From NCBI GenBank assembly GCA_900470805.1, contig UCCA01000037.1, positions 74,726-138,725 on the forward strand: a DNA stretch of 64,000 nt. Reading direction: 5' to 3'. The stretch is from Hyphomicrobiales bacterium. GTDB lineage: Bacteria > Pseudomonadota > Alphaproteobacteria > Rhizobiales > Rhizobiaceae. The notes below the pieces were generated by a model, which saw only the letters and a list, made by a program, of their open reading frames with translations, did not search any database and was not told where the DNA came from. Position numbers and translations under genes: made by a program. This document shows, one piece after another, positions 37,813 to 47,266 of this stretch (positions within the stretch are counted from its first letter, which is position 1; the number at the start of each line of letters is the position of its first letter).

Positions 37813-39468
37813 ATGCGTTTCGACTACATCATCACCGGCGCAGGCCCTGCGGGATGTGTCCTCGCCAATCGGCTGAGCGAAGATCCTGATGTCAACGTCC
37901 TTCTTCTCGAAGCAGGCGGTGGAGACTGGAATCCGTTGTTCCACATGCCGGCCGGCTTTGCCAAGATGACCAAGGGTGTCGCCAGCTGGGGCTGGGAGAC
38001 GGTGCCCCAAAAGCACATGAAGGGCCGCGTGCTGCGCTACACCCAGGCTAAAGTCATCGGTGGCGGCTCGTCGATCAATGCGCAGCTCTACACGCGCGGA
38101 AACGCCGCCGACTACGACCTCTGGGCCAGCGGGGATCGCTGCGAGGGCTGGGACTATCGCGCCATCCTGCCCTATTTCAAGCGGGCCGAAGACAACCAGC
38201 GTTTTGCCGATGACTATCATTCCTACGGTGGCCCGTTGGGTGTGTCGATGCCGGTGTCCGCCCTGCCGATCTGCGACGCTTACATTCGCGCCGGACAGGA
38301 ACTCGGAATTCCCTACAATGGCGATTTCAATGGAAAGCAACAGGCAGGTGTCGGCTTCTACCAGCTGACCCAGCGCGATCGGAAGCGATCGTCGGCATCG
38401 ATGGCCTATCTGCTGCCGATCAAGGATCGCAAGAACCTGACGATCCGCACCGGCGCGCGCGTGGCTCGGATCATCGTAGAGGGCAATCGCGCCGTCGGTG
38501 TGGCCATCGCCAACGGGCGGGAGTTTGAGATTGTCAGGGCCGAGCGCGAGGTGCTGGTCTCCTCCGGCGCGATCGGATCGCCGAAGCTGCTGCTTCAATC
38601 CGGCATCGGTCCGGCCGATCATCTGCGATCGGTCGGTGTCGATGTTCGCCACGACCTGCCGGGTGTCGGCGGCAACCTGCAGGATCACCTCGATCTATTC
38701 GTCATCTCGGAATGCACCGGCGATCACACCTATGACGGCGTCGCCAAGCTGCATCGTACCGCCTGGGCCGGGCTCCAGTATCTGTTGTTCAAGAGCGGGC
38801 CGGTTGCCTCTTCGCTGTTTGAGACCGGCGGCTTCTGGTACGCCGATCCGCAGGCCCGATCGCCTGACATCCAGTTCCATCTGGGGCTGGGGTCCGGCAT
38901 CGAGGCGGGTGTCGAAAAGCTGAAGAACGCCGGCGTGACGCTGAACTCGGCCTATCTGCATCCACGCTCGCGTGGAACCGTGCGGTTGGCGTCGTCTGAT
39001 CCGTCCGCTGCGCCGCTGATCGATCCGAATTACTGGGACGATCCGCATGACAGGAAGATGTCTCTCGAAGGATTGAAAATCGCGCGCGAGATCATGCAGC
39101 AGGACGCGCTGAAGCCTTACGTGATGGCGGAGCGGCTTCCTGGTCCAAGGGTGATGACCGACGACGAGCTTTTCGACTACGGCTGCGCCAATGCCAAGAC
39201 AGACCATCATCCTGTCGGAACGTGCAAGATGGGGACTGGCCCGGAGGCGGTGGTCGGTCTCGATCTGAAGGTGCACGGGCTTGAGGGGCTCAGGGTATGC
39301 GATTCGTCGGTCATGCCGCGCGTGCCCTCCTGCAATACCAACGCGCCCACCATCATGGTCGGGGAAAAGGGGAGCGACCTGATTCGCGGCCTGCCGCCGC
39401 TGCCATCCGCCGTATTTTCCTATGAGCGCAACGACGCCCGTCCAAGGGCTAGAACCCAGGTCCGGTAA
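37813..39468 (+). CDS. GMC-family FAD oxidoreductase (choline/alcohol dehydrogenase-like)
   Basis: A 551-residue flavoprotein of the choline-dehydrogenase branch. FAD motif DYIITGAGPAGCVLANRLSE starts at residue 4; GGGSSINAQLYTRGNAADYD near residue 85 is GMC signature 1 and SSGAIGSPKLLLQSGIGP near 255 is signature 2. The catalytic-His region is DHHPVGTCKMGTGPEAVVG near residue 460. AGGA seven bases upstream supports the ATG. It is clearly distinct from the preceding GMC enzyme, so the operon encodes two different alcohol oxidations. The substrate is unknown. Confidence 0.9.
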   Translation: MRFDYIITGAGPAGCVLANRLSEDPDVNVLLLEAGGGDWNPLFHMPAGFAKMTKGVASWGWETVPQKHMKGRVLRYTQAKVIGGGSSINAQLYTRGNAADYDLWASGDRCEGWDYRAILPYFKRAEDNQRFADDYHSYGGPLGVSMPVSALPICDAYIRAGQELGIPYNGDFNGKQQAGVGFYQLTQRDRKRSSASMAYLLPIKDRKNLTIRTGARVARIIVEGNRAVGVAIANGREFEIVRAEREVLVSSGAIGSPKLLLQSGIGPADHLRSVGVDVRHDLPGVGGNLQDHLDLFVISECTGDHTYDGVAKLHRTAWAGLQYLLFKSGPVASSLFETGGFWYADPQARSPDIQFHLGLGSGIEAGVEKLKNAGVTLNSAYLHPRSRGTVRLASSDPSAAPLIDPNYWDDPHDRKMSLEGLKIAREIMQQDALKPYVMAERLPGPRVMTDDELFDYGCANAKTDHHPVGTCKMGTGPEAVVGLDLKVHGLEGLRVCDSSVMPRVPSCNTNAPTIMVGEKGSDLIRGLPPLPSAVFSYERNDARPRARTQVR

Positions 39469-39511
39469 CGTCTCATGTTCGAAATCAGATCCGCGATGAG
39501 TGGTTATACCG

Positions 39512-41602
39512 ATGGCAATTGACGTTCCCCAACAAGTTCTCGACGCGTTGACCGACGTCGACATGCCGCGCCTGCCGCCTGAAATTGGTTCGTCCGAGCG
39601 CGTGCGGATAGCCGGGATCGAGGTGCCGATCTATCGCAGCGGCTGTGTCGTCGTCGGTTCAGGCGCCGCTGGCTTGCGCGCCGCCGTGGAAATGAAGCGG
39701 CGTGGAGATGATGTCGTCATTGTAAGCCAGAGCGCATGGGGTGGGACGTCGGCCTGCTCGGGTTCCGATAAACAGACGCTGCATACCGCCAATACCGCCG
39801 ACCAGGGCGATAACTACAAGGCGATGGCGCGGGCCATTCGCAGCGGCGGCGCGATGGACGAGGATATTGCCTATGTCGAGGCCGTCGGCTCGCCTAGGAT
39901 GATGGCGTCGCTGCAGTTCATGGGGTTGCCTCTGCCGCAGGATCCCCTGGGCGGCACCCTCCGCTATCAGACCGACCATGATGAGGTTGGTCGCGCCACG
40001 AGTTGTGGTCCGCGAACGTCTCGCCTCATGGTCAAGGTTCTGGCCGAGGAGGCGCTTCGGCTGGGCATCGCGTTCTACAACCAGACCACCGCCGTGAAAA
40101 TGCTGACCAAGGGAGAAGCGGAGCAGCGCCGTGTTGCTGGCGTTCTGGTCATGCGGACGAGCGACCGGTCGAAGCAGAACCCGCTCGGCATCGCCGTGTT
40201 TCAGTGTTCGGTTCTGGTGCTGGCCGCAGGCGGACCCGGCGAACTCTATCGCGACAGCGTCTATCCCAACGGTTGCTTCGGTTCTCTCGGTCTCGCGCTG
40301 GAAGCGGGCATCGAACTCGTCAATCTTACCGAGAGCCAGTTCGGCATCGGCACGCGACGCGAGGGCTTTCCGTGGAACCTGTCCGGCACTTATGTCCAGG
40401 CAATGCCGCACGTCTATTCGGTCGATGCCGAGGGGCAGGAGCATCATTTTCTGGCGGACTATTATCGAAGCACACAGGAGCTGGCGTCGAACCTGTTTCG
40501 CAAGGGCTATCAGTGGCCGTTCCACGCCACCCGCATGCTCGACTTCGGCTCGAGCCTCGTCGACCTCGCCATCTATCGCGAATCCGCCGCCGGCCGTCGC
40601 GTCTTCATGGATTTCAATCGCAACCCGATGCCTGTGCCGGCCGATCTGCCCTTCAGCCTTGATCGGCTGGACGACGACGTGCGTCAGTATCTCGGGACGG
40701 CAGGGGCCGGGCAAGCGCAGCCGATCGATCGGCTGCGGCACATGAACCCGCTGGCGATCGAACTCTATCGCCGGTACAAGATCGATATTGCCGTCGAGCC
40801 ACTCGAATTCGCCGTCAACAATCAGCACATGAACGGCGGTATCCAGGTCGACCGGTGGGGCCGTAGTAGCCTGGCCGGCTGCTATGCGGTGGGCGAGGCG
40901 GCGGGAACGCACGGTGTCACCCGGCCGGGTGGCGCGGCGCTCAATGCGGGTCAGGTGTTCGGGACCCGCGCTGCCGAACATATCGGCGCCGGTCGAATGG
41001 CAAAATCGGCGCCACAAGAGAATCTGACCGATCTTGCCGAGGCGGGCGTCGCAGAAATTCTCGCCGTGCTGCGGCCGGACAGTACGCTCACCGTCAAGGC
41101 CATCCGCGCGCAAGTGCAGGCCCGGATGAGTGACTGCGCTGGAATGATCTGTGACGCGGAGAGCGTGGCTCTGGCATTGCGCGAAGCGGGGCACCTCAAT
41201 GCGGAGATCAGCCAAAAGGGAATCGCCTCCGGCCATCCGGCCGAAATGGCGCGGGCGCTGCAGTGGCGGCAAATGGCGCTTGCGTCGGAAGCTGTTCTCG
41301 GCGCACTCGATTTCTTCATCCGCCACGGCGGCGGTAGTCGCGGGGCGCGAGCAATACGCGATCCGCAGGGTGCGTCTCTTCCGGGCACGAGAAACGGGCC
41401 TCTGCAGGAGTATCGGTTCCGCGAGGAATGTGAGGGCCATCGCGCGGAACAGATCGTCGTGAGACTGGATGTTGACCGGCTGAAGATTTCGACGCGCGCC
41501 AACCGCACCCTCGATGAGGACGCCAAATCGTTCTTCGAGCGGGACTGGCCAGCTTGGCTCACCGGCAGGATCTACGACACCGAGGGCGGCATGGAGGTAT
41601 GA
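39512..41602 (+). CDS. FAD-binding fumarate-reductase/aspartate-oxidase-like flavoprotein
   Basis: A 696-residue flavoprotein of the FrdA/SdhA/NadB superfamily. The FAD motif CVVVGSGAAGLRAAVEMKRR is near residue 45, SAWGGTSACSGSDKQTLHTA near 80, and the C-terminal flavin-side block HMNGGIQVDRWGRSSLAGCYAVGEAAGTHG near 440. The last 170 residues are helical, as in SdhA. There is no iron-sulfur or membrane subunit nearby, so a soluble dehydrogenase or enoate reductase is more likely than a respiratory complex. The ATG at 39512 has only a weak ribosome site; an in-frame GTG lies at 39500. It ends the operon. Confidence 0.85.
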   Translation: MAIDVPQQVLDALTDVDMPRLPPEIGSSERVRIAGIEVPIYRSGCVVVGSGAAGLRAAVEMKRRGDDVVIVSQSAWGGTSACSGSDKQTLHTANTADQGDNYKAMARAIRSGGAMDEDIAYVEAVGSPRMMASLQFMGLPLPQDPLGGTLRYQTDHDEVGRATSCGPRTSRLMVKVLAEEALRLGIAFYNQTTAVKMLTKGEAEQRRVAGVLVMRTSDRSKQNPLGIAVFQCSVLVLAAGGPGELYRDSVYPNGCFGSLGLALEAGIELVNLTESQFGIGTRREGFPWNLSGTYVQAMPHVYSVDAEGQEHHFLADYYRSTQELASNLFRKGYQWPFHATRMLDFGSSLVDLAIYRESAAGRRVFMDFNRNPMPVPADLPFSLDRLDDDVRQYLGTAGAGQAQPIDRLRHMNPLAIELYRRYKIDIAVEPLEFAVNNQHMNGGIQVDRWGRSSLAGCYAVGEAAGTHGVTRPGGAALNAGQVFGTRAAEHIGAGRMAKSAPQENLTDLAEAGVAEILAVLRPDSTLTVKAIRAQVQARMSDCAGMICDAESVALALREAGHLNAEISQKGIASGHPAEMARALQWRQMALASEAVLGALDFFIRHGGGSRGARAIRDPQGASLPGTRNGPLQEYRFREECEGHRAEQIVVRLDVDRLKISTRANRTLDEDAKSFFERDWPAWLTGRIYDTEGGMEV

Positions 41603-41784
41603 GAAGCGCCGCGCTGATCGACACTTGGAGTCGCTCATTTTGAAACGACAGTGGTTCCGTTGGTTCAATGGAAAATGAACAGCCACTGCTTTCCGTCAGT
41701 ATAGCGACCGTCGGCGCAAAAGACGCTGCATTCAACGAAAGTTTCAGGACAGTCGAGATGAGATGTCCTGAAACCACGCTGGAA

Positions 41785-42834
41785 TCACCGTGAAGCGATG
41801 ACCATCTTGCAGAGGCTAACCAAGCCGGCATCGAATCCGCCAGATCGGACCACATCCTTGCAGCGTGTCCTCGCCTTGGCACGATCGCCTGCCGACATGT
41901 CGTTGATCATCGTCAGGCTCCGAGCCCGTTCGCCGCCTGAAACATTGCCTTCGGACGTTGACGATGTTCCACCACCGCCTGGATCCGAGGGTGCTATCCC
42001 GCCGCCACCGGCCGTAGAGGGGATACCGACGGATAGCTCAAGAAGCGTATTGTCGCCGGCGCCGACATTTGCCATCGCGCTTGCTGACGCCAGACCGGGG
42101 CCCCCGATCGAGGCGTCAACATCACCGTTTACACCGTCCGTGCCACCGATGCTCACGGTAGTGCCTAGATCCAAGGCGCCAGTCTCGCTGCCGCCGCCCA
42201 AGGTCGTGGAGCTGTTGACACCTTCTGCACCGCCGACGGACAGATCCACGTCAAGTCCACCGTTGCCGGTGCTGCCGAGATCGACATTGACACCGCTTCC
42301 GCCGCCCACTGACACGTTGACCAGATCGCCGGCTGTGGGCGGAATGCGTACATCCACGTCCAGAAGTGTGTTGTCCCCGGCGCCGACATTTGCAACTGCG
42401 CTGGCGGTCGCGAAATCCGAGCCGCCGATCGTGGCATTAACATCAGCGTCAATACTGTCCGTGCCACCGACATTGACGGAGGTGCCGAGGCCCAGACCAC
42501 CGGTCGAGCCGCCGCCGCCCACAGTGGTGGAGCTGTTGATCCCTCCCAGGCCGCCGACGGATGCATCGACGCCAAGACCTCCGCTGGATGTGCCTCCGAC
42601 GTTCGCGTTGACGCCACTTGCGCCGCCGACCGACACGTTTGCTAGGTTGGAAGCGCCGCCGACAGTAGCGTTCACGCCGTTCGTACCTCCCACAGAAACG
42701 GTGAGCCCGCCGCTATTGCTGTTGACACCGATGCCGTTGGATCCGCCGATATCAAAGGCGGTTGCGTGCCATGGGATGAGAATGCCGGCAACACCGACAC
42801 CAACCCTAACTGCGGTCCATCTTGAATAGGTCAT
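41785..42834 (-). CDS. Secreted glycine-rich tandem-repeat protein
   Basis: A 349-residue exported protein. A signal peptide ends about PWHATAFD. The middle is low-complexity VGG-x-x-G-V-N repeats (GGASGVNANVGG, GGTNGVNATVGG and so on) organised in two homologous units of about 105 residues, roughly 66-170 and 170-275. Each unit contains INSSTT/VNSSTT, a GGTDxx(D/G) segment and NVGAGDNTLL, then IPPTAG or IPSTAG. The last 50 residues are a different, charged segment with two Cys. GGAGG five bases before the ATG fixes strand and start. The sequence predicts a regular beta-rich surface or matrix protein; function unknown. Confidence 0.8.
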   Translation of the reverse strand: MTYSRWTAVRVGVGVAGILIPWHATAFDIGGSNGIGVNSNSGGLTVSVGGTNGVNATVGGASNLANVSVGGASGVNANVGGTSSGGLGVDASVGGLGGINSSTTVGGGGSTGGLGLGTSVNVGGTDSIDADVNATIGGSDFATASAVANVGAGDNTLLDVDVRIPPTAGDLVNVSVGGGSGVNVDLGSTGNGGLDVDLSVGGAEGVNSSTTLGGGSETGALDLGTTVSIGGTDGVNGDVDASIGGPGLASASAMANVGAGDNTLLELSVGIPSTAGGGGIAPSDPGGGGTSSTSEGNVSGGERARSLTMINDMSAGDRAKARTRCKDVVRSGGFDAGLVSLCKMVIASR

Positions 42835-43192
42835 CTTATCCTCCGTTAGCTCTTTTGAGGGAATTGCATTCCCTTTGTTCAGAAGCGGAAGTGCGCACTT
42901 ACGGTCGTCGGCAGCGATCTAGCGCGATCGGCGGCCGTCCCACCATGTTCGGATAAGCTGTGGATGGGAGCTAGGTTCCTGATCCTTTCGGCAGATCGGG
43001 GCGAATGATTAATGAGTAGCTAATGTAGAATTAAATTATGCAACAAGTTGCTGCTGCGCCGAACTCATTCGCCGGCAATTCGCAGCCAGTGAAATGGTTC
43101 CATGCATTCCTGCTTGGGCTGCCCCATCGAGAAAGCGCTGTAAATAGCTGAAAATTTCGACGAAGCTTACTTTTCGAATGGAGAGATTCTTG
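42835..43192. other. Intergenic stretch between repeat-protein and receiver genes
   Basis: About 360 bases of divergent upstream DNA. A perfect 7-bp inverted repeat, AGGGAAT-TGC-ATTCCCT, at 42858-42874 lies just upstream of the repeat-protein ribosome site. A 37-codon frame at 43038-43151 (MQQVAAAPNS...) has no ribosome site that I can support. The rest holds nothing I recognise. Confidence 0.5.
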
Positions 43193-43567
43193 ATGCTTGG
43201 TGGTCGGATTGTGGTGCTGATTGTCGATGACGAAGCGTTTATCCGCATGTTGATGGCGGCGCATTTGCAGGAAGCGGGCTTCGATGTGGTGGAAGCTATG
43301 AACGCTACCGACGCTATAGATATCCTTGCGCACGACGTCAGCATTGATGTGGTGGTCACCGACGTAGTTATGCCGGGACCCTATGACGGTCTTGATCTTG
43401 CAAGACATCTTCTGCAAACGCGGCCCGAAATTCCAGTCGTTCTGGTCTCCGGGGCAGGCATCCGCTTGGACGGAGACTTGCGTGCCGTCCGCTATCTCGC
43501 CAAACCCTACGAACCTCGCCAGCTGGTTGCAGCAGTAAGGGGCCCAGTCTCCGGTTTTGTCGGCTGA
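43193..43567 (+). CDS. Stand-alone response-regulator receiver protein
   Basis: A 124-residue single receiver domain. The acidic pocket is Asp12-Asp13, the phosphoacceptor Asp57 (VVVTDVVMPG), the switch Ser86 (VLVSGAG) and Lys104 (YLAKPY). There is no output domain. The ATG at 43193 has GGAG nine bases upstream; an earlier ATG at 43178 has none. No histidine kinase is nearby, so the kinase partner lies elsewhere. It converges on the Abhydrolase_9 gene. Confidence 0.88.
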   Translation: MLGGRIVVLIVDDEAFIRMLMAAHLQEAGFDVVEAMNATDAIDILAHDVSIDVVVTDVVMPGPYDGLDLARHLLQTRPEIPVVLVSGAGIRLDGDLRAVRYLAKPYEPRQLVAAVRGPVSGFVG

Positions 43568-43572
43568 CTGCG

Positions 43573-45228
43573 CTAGAGGTGTTTAAATTTCGTCGAGAAC
43601 AGTGCTTTCAACCTTTGAACATCATCCGCACTCCACCCCTGTGGCGCGGTGACAGCAAGCCAGGCATCAATGTAGTGTTGGGGAGCGTAGACGTGGCCAT
43701 AGCCCATGGGCGATGTCGTTGCGATCATTGAATCAAACCCCAATTGCAGCATCGTGATGATGGGGATCCAACGAAAGCTTGGGGATACGTCCGGGCCGCG
43801 GGGCAATACCAACCAATCAGGCTTGCGATAGAACGAGCGCCACTCGAAGAAGGTGACTGGGTCACTCGCGTATTGCAGGAACACAACCCTGATAGGTCCC
43901 CACACCGCTCCAGGTATATTCAAGGCATTCCGCTGATTGGTGAACCGAATGATCGAGCCGTTGCCAAAACGCGGCAACCATGCGGGCGACCCTGCCTGGC
44001 GGTTTTCAGTGACCGATTTCCAGGTCGCGCTTGAGTAAGGCGGTCCGCTCCAAAGCGCACCCTGAAACGGGTCGGCAATGACATCATAGAGATTCGCGGA
44101 TAGCTGCGAATTCAACGCGCCGAGGCTTAAACCGTGCAGGTACAACTGGGGCCTGTGATCACGCGGCAGCGTCGACCAGTAGCCGTATACTTCTTTGAAC
44201 AAGGCGCGCGCGGCGTCCGAGCCATATCCCGGCTCGACCATAAGGGACAGCCAGCTAACGAGATAGGAATACTGAAGCGCAACACTCGCTATGTCACCGC
44301 GATGAAGGTATTCGGCGGTGTCGATGGCGGCGGGATCGATCCAGCCCGTTCCTGTTGGAACGATGACGATCAAAACCGACCGATCGAAGGCTCCCTGCCG
44401 CTTCAACTCGGCGAGCGCGAGTTTGGCGCGCTCCTCGGTCGTTTCCGCAGCGTTCAAGCCGACATAGACGCGGATAGGGTCGCGGGCATTCACATGTAGG
44501 AATTCACCGACATCCTGGCCGGTCGGTCCTGAGGTTATGAAGTGCCGACCTTGGCGCCCAAGCTGCTTCCAGGCGACGACGGATGCAGCGCTGCCAGTCT
44601 TTGCCGGATCGGTTGGCTCGGGCGTGTTATCGTCGATCAGCGCATCAGCCTCTCGAAGCGAACTGTCGGCAACCCGCAGCGCGACCTTGAAGAATATGCC
44701 TTCCGCAACCGACCAAAACAGCATGATCGCCAGCAACGTCCCGATGACGCGGGCAAGCCGCCGCGGAATGAAGCGGCGGAACCACACATAAGAAGAGGTT
44801 GAAAGCCGGCTGAAGAGCAGACCCAGTGCAATGAGCGCGATGAACACCAATAGGGCAACGCCAAGAAGCTTCAGCGGATCGGCCGCAGCAACCGGTTCCA
44901 TGCCCATCAAGCCACGAATGGAGTTCTGCCACGTCGTCTGCTGCCACAGGAACCATGTCGAGACAACAATGCAGGGAGTGAGGACGCACGCTGTCCAAAT
45001 CCGGCCGGGCGGGGAAGGTGGACTTGGCAATTCGAGATAGTCCCATAGCCATACCGCGAAGACGCCGATGAAGTATCCGCATGCTGCGGATGTCCCCGAA
45101 AGCGCCCCCTGAACAAAGGGCGAGCGAGGCATCAGGCTTGGGGTCAGTGAAAACGAGAAGAACAGGGCGGCGACTGCCAGACCCGAGAGCGAAAGATAAG
45201 ACCATTTGCCCACACGCGAAATTTCCAT
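43573..45228 (-). CDS. Abhydrolase_9-family membrane alpha/beta-hydrolase
   Basis: A 551-residue protein. Residues about 1-190 hold four to five membrane helices of the N-terminal domain (SLTPSLMPRSPFVQGALSGT after the first). The C-terminal half is an alpha/beta-hydrolase-like domain with VLIVIVPTGTGWIDPAAIDT and the nucleophile elbow LYLHGLSLGALNS (Ser in GLSLG). GAGTGG precedes the ATG at 45228; earlier in-frame codons are unlikely. The family is widespread and mostly uncharacterised. It converges on the receiver gene and probably stands alone. Confidence 0.88.
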   Translation of the reverse strand: MEISRVGKWSYLSLSGLAVAALFFSFSLTPSLMPRSPFVQGALSGTSAACGYFIGVFAVWLWDYLELPSPPSPPGRIWTACVLTPCIVVSTWFLWQQTTWQNSIRGLMGMEPVAAADPLKLLGVALLVFIALIALGLLFSRLSTSSYVWFRRFIPRRLARVIGTLLAIMLFWSVAEGIFFKVALRVADSSLREADALIDDNTPEPTDPAKTGSAASVVAWKQLGRQGRHFITSGPTGQDVGEFLHVNARDPIRVYVGLNAAETTEERAKLALAELKRQGAFDRSVLIVIVPTGTGWIDPAAIDTAEYLHRGDIASVALQYSYLVSWLSLMVEPGYGSDAARALFKEVYGYWSTLPRDHRPQLYLHGLSLGALNSQLSANLYDVIADPFQGALWSGPPYSSATWKSVTENRQAGSPAWLPRFGNGSIIRFTNQRNALNIPGAVWGPIRVVFLQYASDPVTFFEWRSFYRKPDWLVLPRGPDVSPSFRWIPIITMLQLGFDSMIATTSPMGYGHVYAPQHYIDAWLAVTAPQGWSADDVQRLKALFSTKFKHL

Positions 45229-45658
45229 CAGCAACCACTCCGTGCAGCAAAGACTTTTCGACGGGCTCCCGCCACCGTGACGGTCGTTCACAACTTGGAT
45301 CGAACGTGCGACAGGGTAACTCTGAGCCACCCAGACTAAGCGTTTTGAAAGCCCGACAATCGATAATGCACCTTTAAACAGGCGCGTTCACTGAGCTGAA
45401 TGCAAGTCAGAAGATACGACGAAAAGCGGCGTCTCGACAGATGGTTCGTTCGTTGCGGCGCGACGACACTCAACGCTTGCTTTTTAGCGCTCCGGTGTCA
45501 ATCCGCTTAACACAGGATGGTTAGCTGAAACCGTGCTCGATACCTCATTGACCAACACTGAGGAGGCTACCGCTTTCAATGCCGCTGCAAGCGCGACGGC
45601 CCGAGTACACAGGGGTTCGAAGGCGATTGGGGAGCGATGCCCGTGCGTGGCTTACGAT
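45229..45658. other. Intergenic stretch, no supported gene
   Basis: About 430 bases between two minus-strand genes. A plus-strand frame from 45533 and others have no convincing ribosome site or family. A short direct repeat, TTACGATTTACGATTTA, lies near 45653-45669. Promoter sequence for the hydrolase gene must lie at the left part. Confidence 0.5.
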
Positions 45659-46195
45659 TTACGATTTACCCTGCCTATCGATCTCGCCCTGCGATCTGCT
45701 ATCATCCGCACCGACCTCCCTATGACCCGCCTGACCGGGCGCCCCGGCGATCAACCGCATTGCTCCGGCCAGCAGCAAGATCGAAGCCGGCAGGACGAGC
45801 GCATTCCATTGGAGCATCTCATCCGTCTCGGCCACCAGCGTGGCAAAATGGACGACCAGATAGAGGATTATCATTTGGATGAAGAGGTTCTTAAGCTCGG
45901 CCACACTGTCGATAATCATCCAGCTTGGCAGCCCGGCGCGCTGCTCAGCTGTCAGATCGACGAGAAAACCGAGTGCGATGGCACAACCGAAAATGACAAG
46001 GACAATCGCAAATAGCAGCTTGTCCGTCGCCCGCATAACCGCCGCAATGACTGCGAGGTCCGGGTCGGTTCTCACATAGGCGAAGGCGTGCCATAATGTC
46101 AGAAGTCCTTCCCAGAACATCAACCCTGCGGCAGCAATAACGCCTATGGATGCAAGTGCCATCGCGAAGCGCAACTTCAGCAAGACGTATATCAT
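45659..46195 (-). CDS. YqhA/UPF0114-family membrane protein
   Basis: A 178-residue inner-membrane protein with four hydrophobic segments (about residues 4-28, 58-82, 100-118 and 128-150) and the family pattern KLRFAMALASIGVIAAAGLM, DLTAEQRAGLPSWMIIDSVA, ELKNLFIQMIILYLVVHFA. GGAG five bases upstream selects the ATG at 46195. The last 25 residues are polar and probably cytoplasmic. The family has no known function, though members are sometimes linked to membrane stress. Confidence 0.85.
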   Translation of the reverse strand: MIYVLLKLRFAMALASIGVIAAAGLMFWEGLLTLWHAFAYVRTDPDLAVIAAVMRATDKLLFAIVLVIFGCAIALGFLVDLTAEQRAGLPSWMIIDSVAELKNLFIQMIILYLVVHFATLVAETDEMLQWNALVLPASILLLAGAMRLIAGAPGQAGHREVGADDSRSQGEIDRQGKS

Positions 46196-46350
46196 GGTTT
46201 CTCCGATCAAGCTTTATACTTCGGGGCCGAGCAAGGCAGGTTGGAGGCGGCTAGTTTCCGCAAAAGATGTATTTCGGTGTGCGGTAGAGACAAACGGCGA
46301 ACGCGAGAAAGCAGGCACAAGCTAAGTCACATATTAGCGAGGTTACCGAG

Positions 46351-47049
46351 ATGGACGCCAGTCATTCAATTCTCTTCAAGCTCATCACAGCCTTGCTTCT
46401 TGGAACGCTGATCGGCGCCGAGAGACATTTGAAGCAGCGCAATTCCAATCTTGTTACACATGCGCTGGTTTCACTGGGCGCTGCCTCCTACGCGTCATTG
46501 CCCAGCGCGATGGGTTTCGAATTCGATTTGCGTATGGGTGCTCAGGTTATCACCGGCATCGGCTTCCTGGGGGCCGGCCTGATCATCCGCGACGGCACCA
46601 ACATCAGAGGACTGAGCACGGCTGCGACGGTCTGGAGCACCGGCGCAGTGGGAGTTTTCGCTGGTTACGGGCAGCTTCTTCTGGCTGTCGAGACGGCGGT
46701 CTTTATCGTTGTTTTCAACTACTCACTTCCCAAACTTGGGAAATATATCGAATCCTGGTCGGCGGTCGCACCAGAGCAGGACCGTATATATGACATCAGA
46801 CTGACATGCCCGCTGGAAGACGAGATTGCAGTCCGGGCGGCGCTGTTGCAGTCGCTCAACGCCAGCAAACTTCAGTTCCGATCGATCAAGAGCCGCTTGG
46901 GCGAAAGCGACGAAAGCATCGAAATCGAAGCGATCGTTTTCAGCAAGAGTGAGGAAGACAGCGTTGTCGAACAACTCGTCGCCCAGCTTAGCCTAAGATC
47001 CCACGTCGCGAAAACCAGTTGGTCGAAAACCCTCGACGACACTCAATGA
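46351..47049 (+). CDS. mgtC: MgtC/SapB-family membrane protein
   Basis: A 232-residue protein. An N-terminal MgtC domain with about four helices covers residues 1-135 (LLLGTLIGAERHLKQRNSNL, then GIGFLGAGLIIRDGTNIRGLS TAATVWSTGA), followed by a cytoplasmic ACT-like domain (about 145-225). GAGG eight bases upstream supports the ATG. MgtC proteins act in adaptation to low Mg2+ and acid and modulate the F-ATPase in several bacteria. It is transcribed alone, divergent from the YqhA-like gene. Confidence 0.92.
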   Translation: MDASHSILFKLITALLLGTLIGAERHLKQRNSNLVTHALVSLGAASYASLPSAMGFEFDLRMGAQVITGIGFLGAGLIIRDGTNIRGLSTAATVWSTGAVGVFAGYGQLLLAVETAVFIVVFNYSLPKLGKYIESWSAVAPEQDRIYDIRLTCPLEDEIAVRAALLQSLNASKLQFRSIKSRLGESDESIEIEAIVFSKSEEDSVVEQLVAQLSLRSHVAKTSWSKTLDDTQ

Positions 47050-47266
47050 AACCGAACTGGCAAGCCCGATTTCGATGAACTCCGTGGTCGATAGCCCCAC
47101 ATCAAGCTGCATTTTCTAAAGTTACGACCACTAGGCCATCGTCACTGGCGGCTTGCCGATTTAAACGACTAGCGGTAGTATTTGAATATATACTAATTTT
47201 ATGATGCAGACTGCTTCCATACGTTTTGACTTGAGAAATAATCTCGGTTTTGGTGGAGACTGGTCT

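Noticed and set aside
39659-41686. Minus-strand 675-codon frame opposite the FAD flavoprotein gene
   Set aside because: Same type of GC shadow; residues show no domain, and the plus strand has the FAD and SdhA-like motifs.
41798-42829. Plus-strand proline-rich frame of 343 codons opposite the repeat gene
   Set aside because: It is the mirror image of the glycine repeats. The minus strand has GGAGG five bases before its ATG and a clear signal peptide, so the minus strand is coding.
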